Positions 23,996-33,443 are shown, counted from the stretch's first letter. The stretch is DNA of 64,000 nucleotides from Chloroflexota bacterium (GCA_919901745.1 CAKKPP010000004.1:1-64000), one strand, 5' to 3'. Notes: generated from the letters alone by a model not told the origin. Numbers and translations are program-made.

Positions 23996-24621
23996 CTCAC
24001 CGGGCCGAACAGGAGCGACAACCAGGACTCGAGCGGCGTCGTCTGGAATGCCTCGGCGCCGACCCGGGTGGCCGCCGAGCCCGGGGCGTCGGGTCCGAGG
24101 GCGGGCGGGTCCGCGGCGAGGGCAAAGGGAATCTCGTTGGCCTCGCCCAGTCGATAGGCGCGCGCCTGCAACGAGACGTACTCCGTGTCCTGGATCCGTT
24201 GGAGTTCCTGTTCGGCCGCCGCCAGCTGTGCGACGAGGCGGGTATTCGCCGCGCGCATCTCGTCCGCGCGTGCCGTGATCGTTGCGGCGTCCCCGACCTG
24301 GCCGACGAAGGCGACCAGGATCCACGCGCCGAGGAGCGCCCCGGCAACCGATGCGATGCGGCGCCGCGTCAGGCCGCCGAGCGGCAGCGCGGCAAGCTCG
24401 GCGGCGGCAAGTTCGCCGATCCGGGAACGATCGCCACCGCTGATCCCGTCGGGATCGACCGGAGTCACCCGGCCGCGGCTGGTCCCACGTCGGAACAGGG
24501 TCCGGAGGCGACCAGGCCCGGCGTCGGCGCGAATTGGATCGTCGTCCACCACCGGGTCGCGCTCGACATCGTCGGGCTCGTCCGGGGCGCGGTCAGGCAT
24601 CGAAGCGGACCGATCGAACAT
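23992..24621 (-). CDS. DivIC/FtsB-like septum-associated membrane protein
   Basis: A 209-residue bitopic protein. A cytoplasmic acidic and Arg-rich N-terminus (about 1-95) is followed by one membrane segment (about 100-120, SVAGALLGAWILVAFVG), then a short coiled coil (about 125-165, ADEMRAANTRLVAQLAAAEQELQRI) and the DivIC signature EYVSLQARAYRLGEANEIPF. Such proteins join the FtsL/FtsQ divisome complex. The start is unsure: ATG at 24621 or seven codons later, neither with a clear ribosome-binding site. Confidence 0.72.
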   Translation of the reverse strand: MFDRSASMPDRAPDEPDDVERDPVVDDDPIRADAGPGRLRTLFRRGTSRGRVTPVDPDGISGGDRSRIGELAAAELAALPLGGLTRRRIASVAGALLGAWILVAFVGQVGDAATITARADEMRAANTRLVAQLAAAEQELQRIQDTEYVSLQARAYRLGEANEIPFALAADPPALGPDAPGSAATRVGAEAFQTTPLESWLSLLFGPVR

Positions 24622-24757
24622 GGTGGCGGCGAGCGTAGCTGCCGGCAGCTGACGTGTCAACCCGCCAGGCATGACAGACAAGCTGGCACGACCGCTTGCC
24701 ACGATGCTCTACACTGCGCGTGATTTCGTACAGATGTTCGATATCGTGGAGACCCGC

Positions 24758-27079
24758 ATGCGAACCTACGCCCCGGCGGCCGTCGATACGGTCCTCGCCG
24801 ACCTCCTCGCCGAGCCGTCGATTGCGCGCGGCATCGTCCATCACGAGGTCATTCCTGCCCGATCGGCAATCCACGCGCCCTTCCCGGACTGGCTCGACGG
24901 GCGGATCACCGACGGCCTCCGCAGCCGAGGCATCGACGCGCTCTATGCGCATCAGGCCGAAGCCATCGATGCCGTCCATGCCGGTGACGATGTTGTCGTG
25001 GTCACGCCGACCGCCTCGGGCAAGACACTCTGCTATGCCCTGCCGGTCCTCCAGGCGATCGCCGACGACCCCGCGTCACGCGCCCTGTTCATCTTCCCGA
25101 CCAAAGCCCTCGGCCAGGACCAGGTCGCCGAGCTCGGAGAGCTTTCCCGCGCGGCCGGCCTGACCGTATCCGCGGCGACGTACGACGGTGATACGCCGGC
25201 CCCGGTTCGGCAGGCCATCCGGAGCGCGGGCCAGGTGGTCGTCACCAACCCGGACATGCTCCACGCCGCGATCCTCCCCCACCACACCAAGTGGTTCCAG
25301 CTCTTCGAACAACTCAAGGTCATCGTGATCGATGAGCTGCATACGTATCGGGGCGTGTTCGGCAGTCACGTCGCCAATGTCCTTCGGCGGCTCCTGCGAA
25401 TCTGTGCGCACTACGGCAGCCGGCCCGTGATCGTGTGCTGCTCGGCGACCATCGGCAACCCGGCCGAGCTGGCGCGGACGCTGACGGGTCGCGACGCCCA
25501 GCTCGTCGATCGGAACGGCGCTCCGGCCGGCCAGCGCCACGTGATCCTCGTGGACCCACCCATCGTCGATCCATCGAGCGGCGCCCGGGGCTCCGCCCTG
25601 ACGCTCGCGAACCGCTGGGCGTTGCCATTCCTCCGCGCCGGGCGCCAGACGATCGTCTTCGGACGATCACGCGTCGCCGTCGAGATCCTGCTGACCGGGC
25701 TGCGCGAGGCACTTCGCGAGGGCTTCGGGCCTCGCTCGCGCGTTCGCGGGTATCGCGGCGGCTACCTGCCGACCGAGCGGCGGGCCATTGAACGCGGGTT
25801 GCGCGACGGCGAAGTGCTCGGAGTCGTCGCCACGAATGCCCTCGAGCTCGGCGTTGACATCGGCCGGCTCGACGCATCGATCCTGGCCGGGTATCCGGGA
25901 TCGGTGGCGGCCACCTGGCAGCAGTTCGGTCGCGCGGGTCGACGCCAGGGAACCAGCGTGGCCGTCCTGGTGGCCTCTGCGTCACCCGTCGACCAGTACG
26001 TGATCCATCACCCGTCGTTCCTGCTCGGGAGCTCGCCAGAGGAAGCGCGCCTCGATCCCGACAACCTGCACGTGCTCCTCGCCCACCTCAAGGCGGCCGC
26101 CTTCGAACGTCCATTCGAGCCCGGCGAGCCATTCGGTCCCGAGCCAGCCGACGAACTGCTCGCGTTCCTGGCCGAGGAAGGTCACGTCCGCCAGGCGGGC
26201 GACGGGCGCTGGTACTGGTCAAGCGAGAACTTCCCGGCGTCGGCCGTATCGCTGCGAGCCGCTGCCGAGGAGAACGTGCTGATCATCGACACGACGCCGG
26301 ATCGGCCGCGGGTCATCGGCGAGGTCGACCTGTTTGCCGCCCAGACGCTCGTCCACGAGGACGCGATCTACCTGCACGAATCGGTCCAGTACCACGTCGA
26401 CCGCCTGGACTGGGACGAACGCAAGGCCTACGTCCGACGTGTCGACGTCGACCACTACACCCAGGCGGACCGCGCGGTAACCCTGAAACCGCTCGATGTC
26501 TTCGCGGAGTCCGACGCTGTCGGCGGGACCCGTGTTCACGGCGAGGTGATGGTCGCCAGCCTCGCCACGATCTACAAGAAGCTGAAGTTCGTCACCAACG
26601 AGAACCTCGGCTGGGGTCGCATCCACCTGCCGGAGATCGAGCTTCAGACGACGGCCTACTGGCTGACGGCCGGGCAACTCCGGGGCGCATGGAGGCGCGA
26701 CGAGCTCGACATCGCCCTGCTCGGCGCGGGACGAGCGGTTCAGACGATCGCCTCGGTCCTGCTCATGGTCGATCCGCGCGACCTCGGTCTCGTCACCCAG
26801 GTTCGATCGCCGCATCACGACGTTCCGACGATCTATCTCTACGAGGCCGTCCCCGGCGGCGTCGGGCTGTCGGAGCGACTGTGGGAGCGTCACGCGGAAC
26901 TGCTCGCCGGTGCCGCGGACCTGATCGCAACCTGTACCTGCGACGCTGGGTGCCCGGCCTGCACCGGCCCGCGCCTGGAGCCCGATGTCGACGCTCGGAC
27001 ACTCGCCCTGAGGCTCCTTGCCGAGCTCGGCGCCGATGCGACAGGGCGAGGCGCGCCGGGCGCGAGTTCGGCGGCGTGA
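24758..27079 (+). CDS. DEAD/DEAH-box helicase with DUF1998 domain (YprA-like)
   Basis: A 773-residue superfamily 2 helicase. Walker A is TPTASGKT, motif II DELH, and motif VI QQFGRAGRRQG; the C-terminal DUF1998 domain has the four-cysteine cluster CTCDAGCPAC. It matches the YprA/MrfA helicases, which with YprB/MrfB act in DNA repair in Bacillus. The ATG at 24758 has GGAG six bases upstream and fits the family N-terminus; ATGs at 24734 and 24671 are in frame. The YprB-like gene starts in its stop codon. Confidence 0.88.
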   Translation: MRTYAPAAVDTVLADLLAEPSIARGIVHHEVIPARSAIHAPFPDWLDGRITDGLRSRGIDALYAHQAEAIDAVHAGDDVVVVTPTASGKTLCYALPVLQAIADDPASRALFIFPTKALGQDQVAELGELSRAAGLTVSAATYDGDTPAPVRQAIRSAGQVVVTNPDMLHAAILPHHTKWFQLFEQLKVIVIDELHTYRGVFGSHVANVLRRLLRICAHYGSRPVIVCCSATIGNPAELARTLTGRDAQLVDRNGAPAGQRHVILVDPPIVDPSSGARGSALTLANRWALPFLRAGRQTIVFGRSRVAVEILLTGLREALREGFGPRSRVRGYRGGYLPTERRAIERGLRDGEVLGVVATNALELGVDIGRLDASILAGYPGSVAATWQQFGRAGRRQGTSVAVLVASASPVDQYVIHHPSFLLGSSPEEARLDPDNLHVLLAHLKAAAFERPFEPGEPFGPEPADELLAFLAEEGHVRQAGDGRWYWSSENFPASAVSLRAAAEENVLIIDTTPDRPRVIGEVDLFAAQTLVHEDAIYLHESVQYHVDRLDWDERKAYVRRVDVDHYTQADRAVTLKPLDVFAESDAVGGTRVHGEVMVASLATIYKKLKFVTNENLGWGRIHLPEIELQTTAYWLTAGQLRGAWRRDELDIALLGAGRAVQTIASVLLMVDPRDLGLVTQVRSPHHDVPTIYLYEAVPGGVGLSERLWERHAELLAGAADLIATCTCDAGCPACTGPRLEPDVDARTLALRLLAELGADATGRGAPGASSAA

Positions 27080-28641
27080 GCACCGCCACGGTCGCGCGAC
27101 GTCTGGCCACCTTCCGGGCGGCTGGGGCCGGAACCGGCGATGTCGGGTCTGTCGTCGATCGCGCGAAGCAGGGTGGTGACCTCGCCGCGCGACTCGCCGC
27201 CGCTGTCGGCGGCTCGGTCATCGCATCGCCGGCCGGCGCCGTCGTCTGGCTCGAGGGGACGACCCGACCGATGCCGATCGATCGGGACCGTCTGGCAAGC
27301 CTGCCCGGCCAGCCGCCAGCCGGCGTCCCGCTGGTGTGCCTCGACACCGAGACGACCGGTCTGGCGACCGCTGCCGGGACCCTGGCGTTCCTCATCGGGC
27401 TCGGGTGGTGGGAAGGCGACTGGCTCCGGCAGGTGCAGCTGCTGCTGCCGGACCACGCCGACGAGCCGGCCCTGCTCGACCTGCTCAGTGAGCTCCTGCC
27501 GCAGGACGCATGGCTGGTGACCTACAACGGTCGTGGATTCGACTGGCCGCTCCTGGTCGCCCGCTACCGGATGGCGCGGCGACCCGCGCCAACCCATGCC
27601 GGGCACCTCGACCTGCTGCCGGTGGTCCGACGCCTCTTTCGGCATCGGATGGACGACGCCCGACTCAAGACGGTCGAGACGATGCTGCTCGGGGTCCAGC
27701 GCCACCGCGACGTGGAGGGCTGGCAGATCCCGACGCTGTATCTCGACTTCCTGCGCGGCGGACCGGCCGGACCCCTGGTCGACGTGGTCCGCCACAACGA
27801 CGAGGATGTCCGATCGCTTGCTCGACTCCTCGCCCACCTCGACGTGGCCTACGGCGACCGCATCGCGCGACAGTCCAGGCCGAGAGGCGATCTCGCCGGG
27901 CTTGCCCGCTCGTTCGTGCGCGCGGGACGCACCGCCGAGGCCCTCGACTGTCTCGAGGATGCCGCGCTCCATCCGATCCCTCTGAACGCCGCGGCGGCGG
28001 CCGGCCGGCGGGTCGCGGAGGTACCGTGGTGGTCGCCACGGGCACGGCCGGACTTTGGCGGTCGGGGCAGCCCTCCGCCGATGTCGGACGCACTCCGCGA
28101 TCAGTCGGGGTATCGCTGGACCGACGAGCGGCTGGCCGCCGAGCGCGCCCGGATCCTGGCACGGCTCGGGCGGCCGCTGGACGCCGCGGATGCCTGGCAG
28201 GCCGCGGCCGCGGACCGCGGGGTGCTCGCGATCGTTGCGTGGATCGAGATCGCCAAGATCCGCGAGCATCGACTACGCGAGCCGGTCGAGGCGCTTGATG
28301 CGTGTCGCGTCGCCGGCCGCCTGCTCGAGCGTTCGCGCGCCCTCGGGCGTCCCCACGCGCGCCTCGAGGCGGATCTGGCGCGCCGTGCGGCACGACTTCG
28401 GCGGCGCCTGGCCGCCGCCGATCAGCGTCGGCTGTCGGCGTCCGAGGCCATCCGGGCGGCCACCTCAGCCCGGCTGGGCACGCCGTGCAGGCCCGGGCGT
28501 TCAACGACGAGGCTCGCGACGGCGGCTGAGAGCCGGAGTGCCACATCGGGATTGCGGGCCGCGGCTCTCGGCAGGGGCGAGGCGGCGACCGAGCCGGCCG
28601 TCCGCTCGGCCTGCCTCAGGGCCAGCGAAGCCGCCAGGTAG
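27076..28641 (+). CDS. Ribonuclease H-like DEDD exonuclease (YprB-like)
   Basis: A 521-residue protein. The exonuclease core holds CLDTETTGL (about 90-98), TYNGRGFDWPLL (about 149-160) and HNDEDVRSL (about 238-246), the DEDD metal site of YprB/MrfB. The C-terminal half has TPR-like helical segments. GTG start overlaps the helicase stop (GTGA). Its last 220 bases overlap the oppositely oriented PfkB kinase gene; both reading frames look genuine up to the overlap, and the tail after residue about 455 has no family support. It forms the nuclease part of the YprA/YprB pair. Confidence 0.8.
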   Translation: MSTATVARRLATFRAAGAGTGDVGSVVDRAKQGGDLAARLAAAVGGSVIASPAGAVVWLEGTTRPMPIDRDRLASLPGQPPAGVPLVCLDTETTGLATAAGTLAFLIGLGWWEGDWLRQVQLLLPDHADEPALLDLLSELLPQDAWLVTYNGRGFDWPLLVARYRMARRPAPTHAGHLDLLPVVRRLFRHRMDDARLKTVETMLLGVQRHRDVEGWQIPTLYLDFLRGGPAGPLVDVVRHNDEDVRSLARLLAHLDVAYGDRIARQSRPRGDLAGLARSFVRAGRTAEALDCLEDAALHPIPLNAAAAAGRRVAEVPWWSPRARPDFGGRGSPPPMSDALRDQSGYRWTDERLAAERARILARLGRPLDAADAWQAAAADRGVLAIVAWIEIAKIREHRLREPVEALDACRVAGRLLERSRALGRPHARLEADLARRAARLRRRLAAADQRRLSASEAIRAATSARLGTPCRPGRSTTRLATAAESRSATSGLRAAALGRGEAATEPAVRSACLRASEAAR

Positions 28642-29390
28642 CTCGCCAGGAAGACATCACCGGCTCCGGTCGGGTCGACCGTGGACCGACTCGCCATGGC
28701 GGGAAACCGATGCACATCGCGGTAGCCTCCCTGGGCCGCAACAAGCCGCAGGCCTCCGGCCACTCCGAACGTGATGAGCAGGTCGGCGCCCGGCCGAACG
28801 AGCCGCGCCAGGGAAGCCAGTTCGGTGCCCGCCCGGACATCGTCGCGACCGAGTCCGACAACGTCGGCCCGGTCCAGGAGGAGTGACGGACGCGGCTCGC
28901 GGCGCCGGACCCGCTCCCCTGCCCGCAGGTCACGAAGCAGTCCCTGCCAGGCCAGCGCGACGAACGCCGTCGCTGCCGCTGGCCGGCCCCAGGCGTCGGG
29001 CAACTCGTCGGCGACTGGCGCGAGGAGCCATGCCGGTGCTTCGCGCCAGGCAGCGGGCAGCTCTTCAACGGGAATCGGCGCACCCGGCTCGAGGCACTCC
29101 TGGATTCTGCCGAGGGGCGTCTCGATATTCTCGAATACCGGTGCCGAGGACAGCTCGACGAGCTTCAGCTCGGCGCCGGCCGACCGGAGGAGGTCCAGTT
29201 CCGCGGCCGTCGATCCCGGACCGTCGACCCCGACCAGGACCGCGGTCCGCAGCCCCAGCCGTGCCAGGGTCAGGCCGCCGTACGTGACGCCGCCTCCGAG
29301 GCGCCAGCCGCGCTCGTCGTCGGCCGCAAGATCGCGGGCCGCCGAGCCCACCACCACGACATCCGGGACGGCCCAGCCGGATCCGGTCAA
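28422..29390 (-). CDS. PfkB-family sugar kinase
   Basis: A 322-residue ribokinase-fold protein. N-terminal VVVVGSAARDLA and GGGVTYGGLTLARLG match the sugar-binding region, and DPTGAGDVFLASYLAA holds the catalytic Asp and anion hole. The substrate is a sugar, nucleoside or related alcohol, not identifiable here. A TTG start at 29390 places the first strand eight residues in; a GTG at 29444 is the alternative. The 3' end overlaps the YprB-like gene by 220 bases. Confidence 0.8.
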   Translation of the reverse strand: MTGSGWAVPDVVVVGSAARDLAADDERGWRLGGGVTYGGLTLARLGLRTAVLVGVDGPGSTAAELDLLRSAGAELKLVELSSAPVFENIETPLGRIQECLEPGAPIPVEELPAAWREAPAWLLAPVADELPDAWGRPAAATAFVALAWQGLLRDLRAGERVRRREPRPSLLLDRADVVGLGRDDVRAGTELASLARLVRPGADLLITFGVAGGLRLVAAQGGYRDVHRFPAMASRSTVDPTGAGDVFLASYLAASLALRQAERTAGSVAASPLPRAAARNPDVALRLSAAVASLVVERPGLHGVPSRAEVAARMASDADSRR

Positions 29391-29410
29391 GGCCTCGGTC
29401 CGGTGTATCG

Positions 29411-29439
29411 TTGGACGGGTCGTCCGGCCCCGGTACAGG
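29411..29439 (+). promoter_or_regulatory. Putative promoter of the acidic-protein gene
   Basis: TTGGAC (29411-29416), a 17-base spacer and TACAGG (29434-29439) lie 34 bases before the GTG of the next gene. The spacing is ideal; the -10 is imperfect. Confidence 0.45.
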
Positions 29440-29473
29440 GCCACCGGCCGGCAGCGTGACGGAGATCTGAATC

Positions 29474-29866
29474 GTGCATTTCTACGAGCTCCACGAGGGC
29501 GACGGTGACACGTTCGGGGACCTGATGCTCGTTCGGGACGAGGAGATGGATCCAGAGGACTTCTTCGAGTTGGTCCAGTCCATTCGTGGCCGCGTGCAGG
29601 GATCGTTCCAGCAGGACACCCTGATCGAGGCCATCGCCGCTGAGCTCGAACGGAACCACGGCTTTACGTTCGTCTCCGACGATCGCCTCACGGCCGCGGT
29701 CAACGTGTCCCGCAAGGACGGAGACAACTTCCTCGCCGATCTGGACGCGGACGACGACGATCGAGAGGACGAGGAGGAGGGTCGAGAGGACGACGACGTT
29801 GGCGACGACGACTTTCGGACCATCCTGGCCGAGTTCGATCCGCGCGGCGACGTCCAACCCAACTGA
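29474..29866 (+). CDS. Small acidic protein of unknown function
   Basis: A 130-residue protein beginning MHFYELHEGDGDTFGDLMLVRDEEM with a strongly acidic C-terminal run (about 93-115, mainly Asp and Glu). The GTG start has GGAG nine bases upstream. The N-terminal two thirds look folded (DPEDFFELVQSIR, QDTLIEAIAAELER, GFTFVSDDRLTAAVNV). It stands alone between a divergent kinase and a convergent ychF. The family is not recognised and no function is proposed. Confidence 0.7.
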   Translation: MHFYELHEGDGDTFGDLMLVRDEEMDPEDFFELVQSIRGRVQGSFQQDTLIEAIAAELERNHGFTFVSDDRLTAAVNVSRKDGDNFLADLDADDDDREDEEEGREDDDVGDDDFRTILAEFDPRGDVQPN

Positions 29867-29886
29867 CGCCACCCGACGCAGGCCGC

Positions 29887-29922
29887 CGTGGCATCAGGTC
29901 ACCGCGTGGCATCAGGTCACCG
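29887..29922. repeat. 18-base tandem duplication at the ychF 3' end
   Basis: Two perfect tandem copies of CGTGGCATCAGGTCACCG (29887-29904 and 29905-29922). The second copy contains the stop codon of ychF, so the first copy lies just outside the gene. It is probably a recent slippage duplication. Confidence 0.85.
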
Positions 29923-31020
29923 GCTGAACAGGATCTCTATCACGTCCCCGTCGCGCACGCGGTAGGTCTTTCCCTCGGACCGCAGGCGACCAGCCTTACG
30001 GGCATCGGCGATCGACCCGACCGCGAGGAGGTCCTCGTAGGCAACGGTCTCGGCGCGGATGAAGCCCCTCGCAAGATCCGTGTGAATCACGCCTGCGGCG
30101 TCAACCGCGGTTGCGCCATCGACGATCGGCCAGGCGCGGACTTCGTCCGGACCGGCGGTCAGGAACGAGACGAGGCCGAGGAGTCGATACGACAGTCGGA
30201 TGACCCGGTCGAGGCTGGACTCGGCGATCCCGAGCTCCTCCATGAACACCCCGGCCTCGTCGGGTTCAAGCTCGCCGAGTTCCATCTCGATCCGGGCCGA
30301 GAGCGCATCGACGATCGCCTTCTCGTGACGGTATCCGGCCGCGACCCGTTCCACGAGCGACGGGGCGTTCGGCAGGTCGGCCTCGCCGACGTTGAGAAGC
30401 ACCAGCACCGGTTTCTGGGTGAGGAAACGAAACCCGCGCAGCGCCTTCTCCTCGAGAGCATCCAGCTCCGAGTCGCGGATCGGGCTGCCTTCCTCGAGCA
30501 CGGCCTTGAGCCGCACGAGAATGGCTTCCTCCCGCTCGGCGGCCTCGCGCTCCGCCGTGGTGCCGTGACGGCCACTCCCCTTGAGCCGCTCAAGGCGACG
30601 ATCGGCCATGGCGAGATCGGCGAGGATGAACTCCAGGTCCAGTTGTTCCAGGTCGCGAACCGCATCAACCGTCCCCGACGGGTGCGGGAAGGCCGGATTC
30701 TCGAACGCGCGAACCACGTGAAGCAACGCGTCGGCGTCGCGCAGCCGCGCGAGATGCTCGGCCGGCAGCTCCTCCGTGCCGATCCGACCCTCCGACGAAG
30801 CCGGCGGCGCAGGGAGGTCGACGTAGGTCACGTCGGCCTGGACGACCTTCTTGGGCCGAAAGATCTCGGCCAGCCGGTCGAGGCGATCATCGGGCACCTT
30901 GACCACACCGACGTTGAGGGTCAGCCCCCCAAATCCGCCTGTTTCAGCGTGGCCCCTGGTGAGCGTGTTGAAAACGGTGGACTTGCCCGCTCCGGCAAGG
31001 CCGACGATGGCGATCTGCAT
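29917..31020 (-). CDS. ychF: YchF-type redox-regulated P-loop ATPase
   Basis: A 367-residue Obg-family protein. Walker A GLAGAGKST (7-15), G2/G3 region with DLPAPP, and an internal helical domain are followed by the C-terminal TGS domain (DGATAVDAAGVIHTDLARGFIRAET). Walker A carries Ala-Gly-Ala where many YchF proteins have Pro-Asn-Val. YchF binds ATP rather than GTP and associates with ribosomes. A CACAAT sequence ends six bases before the ATG and no Shine-Dalgarno is seen, so the transcript may be leaderless. Confidence 0.93.
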   Translation of the reverse strand: MQIAIVGLAGAGKSTVFNTLTRGHAETGGFGGLTLNVGVVKVPDDRLDRLAEIFRPKKVVQADVTYVDLPAPPASSEGRIGTEELPAEHLARLRDADALLHVVRAFENPAFPHPSGTVDAVRDLEQLDLEFILADLAMADRRLERLKGSGRHGTTAEREAAEREEAILVRLKAVLEEGSPIRDSELDALEEKALRGFRFLTQKPVLVLLNVGEADLPNAPSLVERVAAGYRHEKAIVDALSARIEMELGELEPDEAGVFMEELGIAESSLDRVIRLSYRLLGLVSFLTAGPDEVRAWPIVDGATAVDAAGVIHTDLARGFIRAETVAYEDLLAVGSIADARKAGRLRSEGKTYRVRDGDVIEILFSR

Positions 31021-31059
31021 GGGCGAATTGTGCCTGTCGAACGCCGACCGTGCAGCCGA

Positions 31060-32193
31060 TCAGTAACCGGCGTTCGGATCCACGACGTTGACCAGGGGCT
31101 CGCCTTCGGCAAATCGGCGCAGGTTCTCACAGAAGAGGTCGACCGATCGGTCGAGCACTCGCCCGCTCGACCACGACGTGTGCGGCGTGAGGATGACGTT
31201 CGGGAGGTCGTAGAAGGGCGAGGAACCCCCGAGCGGCTCCTGCCGAAACGTATCCAGGATGGCGCCCCCGATGGGGCCCTCGCGAAGCGCCCGGAGCAGG
31301 GCACGTTCGTCGACGAGGCCCCCGCGAGCCACGTTGATCAGCCACGCCCCGGGCTTCATCGCCGCAAGGGCGGGGCCGTCGATCATGCCGTCGGTCTCGG
31401 GCGTGAGCGGGGCGGCCAGGACGACGAAATCGGATTCGGCGAGGAGCTCGCGAAGGGCGTCCGGCCCGACAACGCGCTCGGGCCCGCGGCCCACGGCCAT
31501 CCCGACCAGCTCCTGGTCGTCACCCGGATCGCCCCAGACCCGCACCGGCACATCGTCTCCATCCCCCGTTCCGGCGGCCCCAAGCTCGTGGCGACGCCGC
31601 GTCGCGATGACCCGACATCCGAACGCGCTCGCCAGCGAGCCGACGGCCCGCCCGATCGAACCCAGCCCGACGATCCCGACGGTGACGTCACGCAGCTCCT
31701 GGCCCTCGAGCGGTTGCCAGGTTCGTTCGCGTTGCAACTCGAGCAGCTGCGGCAGGCGGCGGCTGACGGCGAGGATCATCATCAGGACGTACTCGGCGAT
31801 CGGCCGCGAGAACACCCCGCGTGCGTTCGTGATGACGATGCCGCGCTCCCGTGCAGCCGGCGTGAGCGCTCGCTCCACTCCCGTCGTGGCCGAGTGCACC
31901 CAACTGAGGCCGGGCGCCCGGACCAGCAGGCGGTCGAACGCGTCTGAACTGAGCCAGCCGCGGAGAAGCACCTCGACATCGTCGAGCGGACCGTCGGCGA
32001 GCCCCTCCACCGAAAGGTTCACGATTCGCGCGCTGGGCGCGGCGGCCTGGATCCGCTCAAGATCCCGGGCGCGGTAGCGGGCCGAGAGAATGGGACTCAG
32101 CGCGATGGCCCGCGGCGCGCCGTTCGGCCCGCTGCCGGGTCCGGCGACGCGGCGCAGGTTCCCGCGCGGCGCTGGTTCGGCCGATCCGCTCAT
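31060..32193 (-). CDS. D-2-hydroxyacid dehydrogenase
   Basis: A 377-residue NAD(P)-dependent dehydrogenase. The dinucleotide motif is GIVGLGSIGRAVG, and the catalytic Arg, Glu and His are in NVARGGLVDE, RQEPL and LTPHTSW. Between the NAD-binding strand and LRELLAESDFV there are about 20 extra residues (GAAGTGDGDDVPVRVWG) relative to typical family members. It is the last gene of the operon with the DUF2342 protein and murI and overlaps the former by four bases. The substrate is unknown. Confidence 0.87.
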   Translation of the reverse strand: MSGSAEPAPRGNLRRVAGPGSGPNGAPRAIALSPILSARYRARDLERIQAAAPSARIVNLSVEGLADGPLDDVEVLLRGWLSSDAFDRLLVRAPGLSWVHSATTGVERALTPAARERGIVITNARGVFSRPIAEYVLMMILAVSRRLPQLLELQRERTWQPLEGQELRDVTVGIVGLGSIGRAVGSLASAFGCRVIATRRRHELGAAGTGDGDDVPVRVWGDPGDDQELVGMAVGRGPERVVGPDALRELLAESDFVVLAAPLTPETDGMIDGPALAAMKPGAWLINVARGGLVDERALLRALREGPIGGAILDTFRQEPLGGSSPFYDLPNVILTPHTSWSSGRVLDRSVDLFCENLRRFAEGEPLVNVVDPNAGY

Positions 32194-33443
32194 GCGGGCG
32201 ACTCGGATCCTGCCGCACCCTCGCCCATCACCCGTCGACGCCAGGCGTCCGGTGCCTCGATCTCGGCTGGTGTCGGGAGCGTCTGGGGGCTCTCCCAGAG
32301 CCGGGACAGCGCCGCCGCACCGCCGGCATCGGCGATTGCCCGGACGAACCGCTCGCCCTTTTTGTATTGCTCCATCTTCAGATCGAGGCCGGTCAGGCGC
32401 ATGACGGCGCGCTCAAACGACGTGCGGCGCTCTCGTCGCTCGTGAAACCGTGCGCTGATCCGTTCGACATCGGGCACCAGATCGCGCCCGACCTCGTCCA
32501 TGATGTAGTCGGAGAATCCCTCCAGCAGGCTCATCACCGCCTGGGTCTCACGGAACAGCGTGCGCTGTTCATCGCCCATCAGGCGCTCGATCCAATGCGT
32601 GCCGCTGCCTTCCCGACGGAGGGCGCGACCAAGGCCGCGGAGCCCATCCCGGCCAAGCGTCGTCGCGTCGTCCGAGAGGAGGCCCAGCTGGCGCTCCAGG
32701 CGCTCGGCGAGGTACGGGCGCAGCCAGGGATGAGCCTCGAACTCGAACGCGTGGGCCGTCTCATGGAGGGCGATCCACGTGCGAAACGGCCCGACCGGCA
32801 CCCCCAGGGCTCGCGCCGTTCCCCGGATGTTCTCCTCGACGAACAGGACCCGGCCGTCGGCCGGACCGGCCGCGAGGAGCGCGAGGTCGTACTGGCCGAG
32901 CACCTTGGTGCCCATGAACCCCAGCAGGAACGCCAGTTGCTGGGTGGTCACAAGACGGTTGGCGAGGGCGAGTGCGGCACGGCCAAGGCCGCCGCCCCCC
33001 GGCACGATCTGCTCGAGGAGGTCGCCCTCGATCCGCTCGATGAGTTGCGCGAACGAGGCGACATTCGCGCGAACCCAGCCAGCGCGATCGACGACCGCGG
33101 CCCGCTCGGCCACGCCCGGCAGGTCCACGCCGAGTGCTGCACTGAGGCGCGGCACGATCAGCGCCATCGCCGCATCGTAGTCGCCCTCAACCGCGGCCAG
33201 TTCGGCCACGGACAGGCTTCCGGGCGCGGCCCGCAGCCGGCGCACCGCCGTTCGTTCCACGGCCGGCCAGTCGACGAGGCCGCGCCGGGCCGACTGCTCG
33301 GCGCGACGTCCGGCCACGGCCACGGCAGCTCCGATCGCCGAACCGAGCAGGAGCCCCGCCTGCCAGCGTCGATCGCCGCGCCACCAGGTGCCGTCACTCC
33401 CGCGCCCCTGGCGGCGGGCCGCTCCGTCCGATCGCGGGCTCAT
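32190..33443 (-). CDS. DUF2342-family zincin-like protein
   Basis: A 417-residue protein with a gluzincin-like HETAHAFEFE motif (about 228-237), the zinc-binding helix of the Zincin_2/DUF2342 family often labelled as F420-biosynthesis-associated. An N-terminal hydrophobic stretch (GLLLGSAIGAAVAVAG, about 30-45) may anchor it to the membrane. Peptidase activity is unproven for the family. It overlaps murI upstream and the dehydrogenase downstream by four bases each, so the three are co-translated. Confidence 0.82.
   Translation of the reverse strand: MSPRSDGAARRQGRGSDGTWWRGDRRWQAGLLLGSAIGAAVAVAGRRAEQSARRGLVDWPAVERTAVRRLRAAPGSLSVAELAAVEGDYDAAMALIVPRLSAALGVDLPGVAERAAVVDRAGWVRANVASFAQLIERIEGDLLEQIVPGGGGLGRAALALANRLVTTQQLAFLLGFMGTKVLGQYDLALLAAGPADGRVLFVEENIRGTARALGVPVGPFRTWIALHETAHAFEFEAHPWLRPYLAERLERQLGLLSDDATTLGRDGLRGLGRALRREGSGTHWIERLMGDEQRTLFRETQAVMSLLEGFSDYIMDEVGRDLVPDVERISARFHERRERRTSFERAVMRLTGLDLKMEQYKKGERFVRAIADAGGAAALSRLWESPQTLPTPAEIEAPDAWRRRVMGEGAAGSESPA

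Noticed and set aside
30082-31947. Long plus-strand open frame opposite ychF and the dehydrogenase
   Set aside because: Both minus-strand genes have clear family motifs, and the plus frame has none.
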